A stretch of 64,000 nucleotides of DNA. Origin: Pseudodonghicola xiamenensis DSM 18339. GTDB lineage: Bacteria; Pseudomonadota; Alphaproteobacteria; Rhodobacterales; Rhodobacteraceae. This document shows positions 58,168 through 64,000 of the stretch, in pieces (within the stretch, counting starts at the first letter, position 1; each line of letters begins with the position of its first letter). The stretch is from NCBI RefSeq assembly GCF_000429365.1, contig NZ_AUBS01000017.1, positions 26,863-90,862 on the forward strand. Direction: 5' to 3'. The notes beneath the pieces are model-generated. The model was not told where the DNA came from. It saw only the letters and a list, made by a program, of their open reading frames with translations, and searched no databases. Made by a program: the position numbers and the translations under genes.

Positions 58168-59370
58168 TCAGATCACATTAGCCTTCCGCAAAGCGTCCAG
58201 CCGTTCCTGTGAAATTCCGGCCGTGTGCAAGACGGCTTCGGTGTCGGCGCCAAGTGGACGGGGCGGTTGATCCGGTGTGCTGTTTTCACCATTGGCCTTG
58301 AAGCTCAGCGTCGGGATGTGGATCGCGCCGTCATGCCCCTCGATCCGGATCTCGCTGATCAGGCCGCGGGCGGCGATCTGCGGTTCGGCCAGCATCTCGT
58401 CCAGGCCGCGAATGCGCCCGGCGGGCACGGCGGCCTCGGCCAGCAGGTCCTCCCACTCGGCGGCGGATTTGCTTCGGAAGGTCTGTTCCAGCGTTTCGCG
58501 CAGGCTTTTCCAGTTCTTATGCCGCTCTGCCACGCAGTCCCAGCGGGGATCGCGCAGGATATCGTCGCGCCCGATGGCACGGCACATGTGGCGGAACTGG
58601 GTGTCGTGGTTCGCCGCCAGCATCAGGATGCCGTCGGCGGTGTCGAAGGCCCCCGAGGAGGGGCTTGCGCTCCAGGCTTCGTTACCGTTCTGCGCCGGTT
58701 TCCAGCCGGTGGTCAGATGGGTGGTCATCAGCGAAGACATCAGCATCAACGCGGTATCCAGCATCGCCACGTCCACCTGGACGGCGGTGCCGGTACGCTC
58801 GACCTCGCGCAGCCCGGCCAGGATCGCCGTGGCGGCGTTCATTCCCGTCGCATAATCGACATAGGGCGCGCCCACCTTGACCGGTCCGTCCCCCGGCTTG
58901 CCGGTGGTCAGCATGATGCCGCACATGCCCTGAATGACGTGATCATAGGCGGGGCGGTTGCTGAGCGGGCCGTCCTGCCCGAAAGCGGAGATCGAGCAAT
59001 AGACCAGCTTCGGGTTGATCTCGCGCAGTGCCTCGAATCCCAGGCCCAGGCGCTCCGCCACGCCTGGCTTGAAGTTCTCGACAAAGACATCGGCCCCGGC
59101 GACCAGTTCGCGGGCGAGCGCCGCGCCTTCGGGCGATTTCAGGTCGATGGTGACGGATTTCTTGCCGGCGTTATGGCCGAGGAACCCCAGCGCCATGCGG
59201 CGTTCGGCCAGTTCGGGCAGCGGGCCGCCGATGCGGGTCCAATCGCCTTCGCCGGGTTTTTCGATCTTGATGACCTCCGCCCCCATCAGGGCGAGCTGAT
59301 AGGTGGCGTAGGGTCCCGCCAGAACCTGGCTCAGATCAATCACGCGAATGCCTTTCAGCGGCTGAAACAT
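58168..59370 (-). CDS. CaiB/BaiF family CoA-transferase
   Basis: A family III CoA-transferase that would move CoA between acyl groups. The 400-residue protein begins with LKGIRVIDLSQVLAGPYATY, has the EVIKIEKPGEGDWTR and GKKSVTIDLKSPEG segments, and the expected catalytic Asp near 172 (APYVDYATGM). All hallmarks are intact and the length is typical. It follows the tctC gene by 77 bp on the same strand, so it probably activates the acid taken up by the neighbouring transporter. The substrate cannot be told. Confidence 0.92.
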   Translation of the reverse strand: MFQPLKGIRVIDLSQVLAGPYATYQLALMGAEVIKIEKPGEGDWTRIGGPLPELAERRMALGFLGHNAGKKSVTIDLKSPEGAALARELVAGADVFVENFKPGVAERLGLGFEALREINPKLVYCSISAFGQDGPLSNRPAYDHVIQGMCGIMLTTGKPGDGPVKVGAPYVDYATGMNAATAILAGLREVERTGTAVQVDVAMLDTALMLMSSLMTTHLTTGWKPAQNGNEAWSASPSSGAFDTADGILMLAANHDTQFRHMCRAIGRDDILRDPRWDCVAERHKNWKSLRETLEQTFRSKSAAEWEDLLAEAAVPAGRIRGLDEMLAEPQIAARGLISEIRIEGHDGAIHIPTLSFKANGENSTPDQPPRPLGADTEAVLHTAGISQERLDALRKANVI

Positions 59371-59447
59371 AGTGGCCTCACATCGTATTTTGGAATGTCG
59401 GTTGGGAAAGCTGGGCGGGTCGGATCATCCGGCCCGCGCAGCTCGGG

Positions 59448-60416
59448 TCACTGGGGTTCGATCCCGGCGCTTTCGAAGATCGTCTTGTTGCGGGCGTAGC
59501 TCTCGGCAACCTCGGCGGCGGCCTCGTCCAGATCCTTGTACATGATCGGGATATTGGCGGCGGCCACGACCTTGGCGAAGGTCGCGTCGGTCTCGGCCGC
59601 CTTCAGCGCCGTACTCAGCCGTTCCAGCATCTCGCGCGGGGTGCCCTTGGGCAGGATCAGCGTGGTGAACCCGTCCATGCCCAGCGGATAGCCGGCCTCG
59701 TCGATGGTCTCCACATCGGGGGCCGAGGGGTGGCGGAAGGTGGTCAGCGCGACGATGGTCTTGAGCTGATCGGGGTATTTGTAGTGAATGCCGCCCGACC
59801 ACACCAGATCGACCTGATTGCCCAGCAGCGCGTTCAGCAGGTCGCCGCCGCCCTTGAGCGGCACGATGTTCACGTCCAGCCCTTCCTTTCGGGCGATCAC
59901 CTCCATAGTCATTCGCGCTGTTGGGCTGAGCGACCCGAAGCTGAAACCGGGGTTTTCCCTGGCCCAGGCGACGAATTCCTCGAGCGTGTCATAGGGCGCA
60001 TTCTTCTGAGCCGCCAAACCGACCTGATAAGAGGTGATCATGCCGGCATATTCGAAATCCTCGGGCTTGAAGGTCACCCGCTTCATCAGGAAGGGCACGG
60101 TGTTGATCACGCTGTTGGCGTGGAACAGCAGCGTATAGCCGTCCGGCTTCGCCTTGCTCAGCTCATGCGCGGCCAGAATGCCGCCGCCGCCGGGCTTGTT
60201 GACCACATTGACCGGCACGCCGAGCTGATCCGAAAGGACCTTGGCCGCGGCGCGTCCGACCAGATCGGTCTGGCCTCCGGCCTTGTAGCCCACCAGCATG
60301 GTGATCGGGCGCTCGGGGTAATCGCCCGCGATAGCGGGGCCCGTGCAGAGTCCGGCCAGCACCGTCAGGGCTGCTGTCGCGGCTCGGAGCAGCTGTCTTC
60401 TGTTGGTCTTGCGCAT
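59448..60416 (-). CDS. Tripartite tricarboxylate transporter substrate-binding protein
   Basis: Periplasmic binding protein of the TctC/Bug family, which captures carboxylates or related acids. The 322-residue protein has a basic, hydrophobic signal peptide ending about GPAIAG, then the family start YPERPITMLVGYKAGGQTDLVGR and the loop NVVNKPGGGGILAAHELSK. It is 18 bp downstream of the tctA gene, so the three transporter parts and the CoA-transferase form one unit (tctB-tctA-tctC-caiB type). Confidence 0.93.
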   Translation of the reverse strand: MRKTNRRQLLRAATAALTVLAGLCTGPAIAGDYPERPITMLVGYKAGGQTDLVGRAAAKVLSDQLGVPVNVVNKPGGGGILAAHELSKAKPDGYTLLFHANSVINTVPFLMKRVTFKPEDFEYAGMITSYQVGLAAQKNAPYDTLEEFVAWARENPGFSFGSLSPTARMTMEVIARKEGLDVNIVPLKGGGDLLNALLGNQVDLVWSGGIHYKYPDQLKTIVALTTFRHPSAPDVETIDEAGYPLGMDGFTTLILPKGTPREMLERLSTALKAAETDATFAKVVAAANIPIMYKDLDEAAAEVAESYARNKTIFESAGIEPQ

Positions 60417-60434
60417 CTGTTCTCCTCCCAGTGT

Positions 60435-61982
60435 TCAGATATGCGAATGTTCGGCAGGCCCGTTCGTCCCGGCTTGAGGCGGGGTCACACCTCGTGCCGC
60501 AAGGCGGCTGTTGCTGCGGCCGATCCAGACGGTTGTCACAACCGTCAGCAGACCGAAAAAAAGGGCGATGGGGTGCGCTGCCAGCCGCATCGGATCGTGG
60601 TCGAGAAGCTGCAGCGACTGGCGGAAGGTCAGTTCCAGATTGGGGCCGATCACGAAGCCGATCAGGAATGTGACGAAGGAAAATTCCAGCTTGCGGGCAA
60701 AGAAGCCCAGCAGCGCGAACCCCAGCATCAGGTAGATCGAAAACAGGCTGTTGGTGTTCATGTAGGCGCCGATGCAGCACAGGAACAGCACCACCGGGAT
60801 GATCAGCCGGATCGGCACCCGGATGACCTGGGCAAACAGGCGCTGGCCGGCGTAACCCACGATCAGCAGGATCGCGCTGGCGCAGAGCATCGCAGCATAG
60901 AGATCGGCCACCAACTGCGGCTGTTCGACGAACATCATCGGCCCCGGCGTCAGCCCGTGCAGCACCAGCGCGGCAATCAGGATGGCGGCGATCACGCTGC
61001 CCGGAATGCCCAGCGCGAAGAGCGGCACGAAGCTGGCGGGCACCACGGCGTTATCGGCGCTTTCGGCGGCGGCGACGCCCTCGATCATACCGGTGCCGAA
61101 TTTCTCCGGCGTCTTCGAGGCCCGCTGGGTGGCGCCGTAGGACAGGAACGATCCGACACTGGCGCCCAGGCCCGGCAGAATGCCCACCACCGCGCCGATC
61201 AGCGTGCCGCGCCCGATCACTGGCAGGCAGCGGCGCCATTCGGCCAGCGTCACCCGCCGGTCCTCGGGGCGGGCGCTGTCGTCGATCTCCGCCGCTTCGC
61301 GGTCGAGCTTCTGCGCATTGCCGGCCTGGATCACCATCTCGGCAATCGCCAGCATGCCGATCGCCATCGGCACCAGCGAAATGCCGTCATCCAGCTCCAG
61401 CAGACCGAAGGTCAGCCGGGGAATAAACGTCTCGGTTTCGATCCCGATCGTGGCGAAGAACACGCCGAAGGCGGCGGCGATCATCCCCTTGAGCATCGAG
61501 CGCCCGGCCAGGCTGCCGATGAAGGTGAGGGAAAACAGCAAGATCGCGCAAAGCTCCACCGGGCCGATCAGAAGGGCATAGCGGGCCAGCGGCGCCGCCA
61601 GCGCGATCAGCACCAGCGTCGACAGGCAATCGCCGATCACCGAGGCGAAGAGCCCCATCTTCAGCGCCTTCTGCGCCTTGCCCTGCCGCGCCAGCGGATA
61701 ACCGTCCAGCGCAGTGGGCGCCGAGGACGGTTCGCCCGGCGTGTTCAGCAGGATGGCCGAGACCGCGCTGCCAGCGGCGCTCCCCTTGGCGATGCCGATC
61801 AGCAGGGCGATGGCGGCCACGGGATGCAGATAGAAGGTCATGGGGATCGCAACGGCGACCCCGGTCGCCTTGCCCAGCCCCGGCAGCGCGCCCAGCACAT
61901 AGCCCAGTGTCACCCCGACGGTGACCCAGAACAGCGTCGAGAGCGTCAGAACATTGGAAAAGCCGATGATAAGATGCTCCAT
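60435..61982 (-). CDS. Tripartite tricarboxylate transporter TctA-family permease
   Basis: The large membrane subunit, 515 residues with about 11-12 hydrophobic helices. I chose the start at 61982 (MEHLIIGFSNVLTL), because the open extension to 62201 overlaps tctB and is not membrane-like. Family motifs are GVTLGYVLGALPGLG, ILLNTPGEPSSAPTALDGYPLA and GILPGLGASVGSFLSYG, which are the conserved twin ligand loops. It lies 5 bp after the tctB stop. Confidence 0.92.
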   Translation of the reverse strand: MEHLIIGFSNVLTLSTLFWVTVGVTLGYVLGALPGLGKATGVAVAIPMTFYLHPVAAIALLIGIAKGSAAGSAVSAILLNTPGEPSSAPTALDGYPLARQGKAQKALKMGLFASVIGDCLSTLVLIALAAPLARYALLIGPVELCAILLFSLTFIGSLAGRSMLKGMIAAAFGVFFATIGIETETFIPRLTFGLLELDDGISLVPMAIGMLAIAEMVIQAGNAQKLDREAAEIDDSARPEDRRVTLAEWRRCLPVIGRGTLIGAVVGILPGLGASVGSFLSYGATQRASKTPEKFGTGMIEGVAAAESADNAVVPASFVPLFALGIPGSVIAAILIAALVLHGLTPGPMMFVEQPQLVADLYAAMLCASAILLIVGYAGQRLFAQVIRVPIRLIIPVVLFLCCIGAYMNTNSLFSIYLMLGFALLGFFARKLEFSFVTFLIGFVIGPNLELTFRQSLQLLDHDPMRLAAHPIALFFGLLTVVTTVWIGRSNSRLAARGVTPPQAGTNGPAEHSHI

Positions 61983-61987
61983 GACGG

Positions 61988-62437
61988 TCACACGATCACA
62001 GTGCCGAGCAGCTTGTAGAACAGCGCCCAGACCGCCAGCAGCAACCCTGCCGGCATTCCGATGAGAAGGAGAGGGCGGCGTTCGCCCAGCAAAAACAGCG
62101 CGCCCACGATCAGCGTCGCGCCGGCAGCCAGCGGCGAACCGAGCCAGAAAAGCCCCAGGCTCACCGCGAAGACCCCGGCAATCTTGATCAGCGCGACCCA
62201 TTCCCGGCCCGAGAAGACGGGAGCGCGGACCTGCGGCGTGTCTTCGGATTTGGGCAGGTTTTTAAGTACCAGAAGCAGCGACAGCGCAGTGATGGCGATC
62301 ATCGCCAGATTGGGCACCAGGCGCGGTGAGACATAGCCGTCCGGCGCCGGTTCGATCTGTGCCGGGATCACGACGGCGAGCATGACAACGCCGAACGCCG
62401 TCAGCACCAGCCCCGAGACGAGGTCGGCTCGTTTCAT
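61988..62437 (-). CDS. Tripartite tricarboxylate transporter TctB-family subunit
   Basis: The small membrane subunit of the Ttt transporter, 149 residues with four predicted helices (for example LVSGLVLTAFGVVMLAVVIP and PLLLIGMPAGLLLAVWALF) and the usual central hydrophilic stretch. Sequence conservation in this family is low, so the call rests on size, topology and its place just upstream of tctA. It is the first gene of the minus-strand unit. Confidence 0.85.
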   Translation of the reverse strand: MKRADLVSGLVLTAFGVVMLAVVIPAQIEPAPDGYVSPRLVPNLAMIAITALSLLLVLKNLPKSEDTPQVRAPVFSGREWVALIKIAGVFAVSLGLFWLGSPLAAGATLIVGALFLLGERRPLLLIGMPAGLLLAVWALFYKLLGTVIV

Positions 62438-62610
62438 AATTTTCCTCCCGTTGCGCAGGGCCTGGAACGGCCAATACGGCGGCTCGTTCAGCCCCTGCTT
62501 CCACCGCCCCCGGATGATTTCGGGGCTGCGGGATCTCCTCCCTTTCAGGGGTAACGGGGGAGAGTTAAAAGTAATAGTCGAAAAATTCTTGAATGTGATA
62601 GGTATTGCTT
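62438..62610. promoter_or_regulatory. Divergent promoter region of LysR and tct genes
   Basis: The 173 bp between the divergent lysR-type and tctB starts. The last 60 bp are AT-rich with several TA-rich half-sites, as expected for a LysR operator. A ttttcctccc stretch just before tctB (62441-62450) is its ribosome site on the minus strand. No exact operator can be named. Confidence 0.5.
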
Positions 62611-63579
62611 ATGTCTAATCTGTCCCCTCATCTGGATCACTTGCGCCTGCGCCAGCTGCGCCTATTGGAACTGATCGATCGCCACCGGTCGCTGCGCGCG
62701 GTGGGGAAGGCGCTGAACCTGACCCAGCCAGCGGTCTCGCAGATGCTGAAGGACCTGGAATTCGCCTTTGGCACGACGCTTGTGGATCGCTCCGTACGCG
62801 GTGCGGCGCTGACACCGGTCGGGCGGGTGGCGTTACAACGGGCGCGGGCGGGGCTGGCGATTTTCGACAACCTCGCGGCGGATCTGGGAACGGATGCTCC
62901 GGCCGTGCTGCGGGTCGGTACTAACCCGGCGTCGCTGTTTCAGCTTATTCCATCCGCGCTGCACAGGCTGGAGGCTCAGCGCGCTGGCATCCGGTTCCGG
63001 CTGGAGGCCGGCACCGTGGGTAATATGATGTCCCGCCTGCTGGACGGGGAACTGGATTGCTATGTGGGACGGGTGGACTGGGCGGCAATGCCGGCGCCAA
63101 TGGCCGATCTGCTACGTTTCGAACCCCTGACCGAAACCGACCTGGTGGTGGCCTGTTCGGTCGACCATCCGCTTGCCGGCCGGGCCGAGGTTTCGGCGAC
63201 GGAGCTCGCGCAATGGCCCTGGGCCCTGCCGTCGGGCGACACCAACAACCGCGGCTCAATCGAGACCGCCTTTCGCAACTGCGGCGTGCCCGCGCCGCTG
63301 CCCGTTGTCGAAGTTTCGGCCGATCCGACATCGCAGTTAATACTGGCTCAGGAGGTCGAGCTGTTGATCTGCGTGCCGCGCGTCGTGCTCGGTTCGCAAC
63401 TCGCCGGGGAAAGGATTGTGCCGTTGGCGACCCCCGATCTCTTCCTGTCGCCGATCCGAATCTGCTTTGTCGCGCTGCGGGAACTCGACGACCTGCCGTC
63501 GTTACATCTGCTGCGCGATGCATTGCTAGACGTTTGCGGGCTGGGCCGGGGCGACACCCCACCGCCCGCGACCCGATAG
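62611..63579 (+). CDS. LysR family transcriptional regulator
   Basis: A 322-residue regulator. The N-terminal winged helix (about 10-70) has SLRAVGKALNLTQPAVSQMLKDLE, the recognition helix-turn-helix, and ends in LVDRSVRGAALTPVGR. The C-terminal effector domain (about 95-305) has the two-lobed LysR pattern. I use the ATG at 62611; a TTG at 62605 is also in frame. It is divergent from the tct-caiB unit, a standard arrangement for its regulator. The inducer is presumably the transported acid or a CoA product. Confidence 0.93.
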   Translation: MSNLSPHLDHLRLRQLRLLELIDRHRSLRAVGKALNLTQPAVSQMLKDLEFAFGTTLVDRSVRGAALTPVGRVALQRARAGLAIFDNLAADLGTDAPAVLRVGTNPASLFQLIPSALHRLEAQRAGIRFRLEAGTVGNMMSRLLDGELDCYVGRVDWAAMPAPMADLLRFEPLTETDLVVACSVDHPLAGRAEVSATELAQWPWALPSGDTNNRGSIETAFRNCGVPAPLPVVEVSADPTSQLILAQEVELLICVPRVVLGSQLAGERIVPLATPDLFLSPIRICFVALRELDDLPSLHLLRDALLDVCGLGRGDTPPPATR

Positions 63580-63685
63580 GGTCTTGCGACCGATAAGGGT
63601 TACAGCCGCAATATCCTGACGGCGAGAAGCGCACAGGCTGCTGGTCAGATGCCCGTACAGCCCTTCAGCGCGTCACTGATTATGT

Positions 63686-64000
63686 CTAGGCTCAGGACTC
63701 ATAACCAGAACATCACAGTTGCGGCGAGAGCGACGGCGGAGAGGAAGACCTTCGGGCATCTGTCGTAGCGGGTCGCCACGCGTCGCCAGTCCTTGAGCCT
63801 GCCGAACATGATCTCGTATCGCTGCCCGGCAGTGCATTGCGGAGCAATGTCACGAGAGGGGCGGTTGCGGCGTTTGTAGCGACGCTTGTCGTATTTGATG
63901 GGGCTCCTGCGCGCCTTGCGGCCAGGAATACAGGCCCTGATCCCCTTGTCCTGCAAGGCTTCGCGGAACCAATCGGCGTCATAGCCTCGGTCAGCAAGTA
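63686..64000 (-). mobile_element. IS5-family insertion sequence, partial
   Basis: The end of an IS that runs past the window. The likely terminal repeat (ctaggctcaggactcat) lies just after the transposase stop. The other end is not visible. Confidence 0.7.
63699..64000 (-). CDS. IS5-family transposase, C-terminal part
   Basis: The last 100 codons of a DDE transposase; the start lies beyond the window. Readable landmarks are LADRGYDADWFREAL, GIRACIPGRKARRSP, KYDKRRYKRRNR and then EIMFGRLKDWRRVATRYD with the third catalytic Glu. Between RNR and EIMF there are about 16 residues (PSRDIAPQCTAGQRY) that I do not remember in relatives, where the two blocks are almost adjacent. The insert keeps the frame and contains a small palindrome (CATTGC-GGA-GCAATG). 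Confidence 0.85.
   Translation of the reverse strand, partial: LADRGYDADWFREALQDKGIRACIPGRKARRSPIKYDKRRYKRRNRPSRDIAPQCTAGQRYEIMFGRLKDWRRVATRYDRCPKVFLSAVALAATVMFWL

Noticed and set aside
59730..62018. 762-codon open frame on the plus strand
   Set aside because: Antisense to tctC and tctA; rich in His, Gln and Arg with no motif.

Overview
The window looks like a chromosomal segment of a high-GC alphaproteobacterium of the order Rhodobacterales. Three gene orders support this: ppdK-glyS-small membrane protein-glyQ, then bolA-dnaJ-like-cobS-cobT (aerobic cobalamin chelatase), and a dcw division/cell-wall cluster that runs into lpxC-bamD-recN. I cannot name the genus.

Layout. 0-8 kb: cell wall hydrolase, pyruvate phosphate dikinase, both glycyl-tRNA synthetase subunits and a MarC protein. 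8-17.7 kb: an exported trypsin-fold protein that has lost its catalytic triad, a DUF4177 protein, BolA, a J-domain protein, CobS, CobT, an M24 aminopeptidase and a DUF427 protein. 17.7-22 kb: an RTX protein, a ClC protein and a small membrane protein. 22-37.4 kb (minus strand): ftsW-murG-murC-amino acid permease-murB-ddl-ftsQ-ftsA-ftsZ-lpxC-bamD-recN, which makes peptidoglycan precursors, assembles the divisome and feeds outer-membrane biogenesis. 37.4-43.06 kb: an HI0933-family flavoprotein, a MYG1-family protein, a DEAD-box RNA helicase and tRNA-Arg(UCU).

43.076-55.760 kb is a Tn7-like transposon, and its ends can be read directly. It has 24-bp terminal inverted repeats (22 of 24 identical) flanked by a 5-bp target duplication, TATTG, and starts 19 bp after the tRNA-Arg gene. 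The right end carries tnsA-tnsB-tnsC. A TnsD-like tniQ lies alone at the left, tRNA-proximal end. The middle holds cargo: a DGQHR-domain protein paired with a HEPN-like protein, a large unknown protein with a C-terminal helix-turn-helix, and a Lon-like AAA+ ATPase without a protease domain. TnsB keeps its DDE triad, but TnsA appears to lack the Q/E-x-K part of its nuclease site, so the element may not move by clean cut-and-paste. Just outside the right end is a second, frameshifted, full-length tniQ. It is probably the relic of an older element that used the same tRNA site.

58-63.6 kb: a CoA-transferase, a tripartite tricarboxylate (Ttt) transporter and a divergent LysR regulator, a likely carboxylate uptake and activation locus. 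An IS5-family transposase runs off the right edge. All functional calls rest on motifs, lengths and gene order that I could read; no database search was possible.
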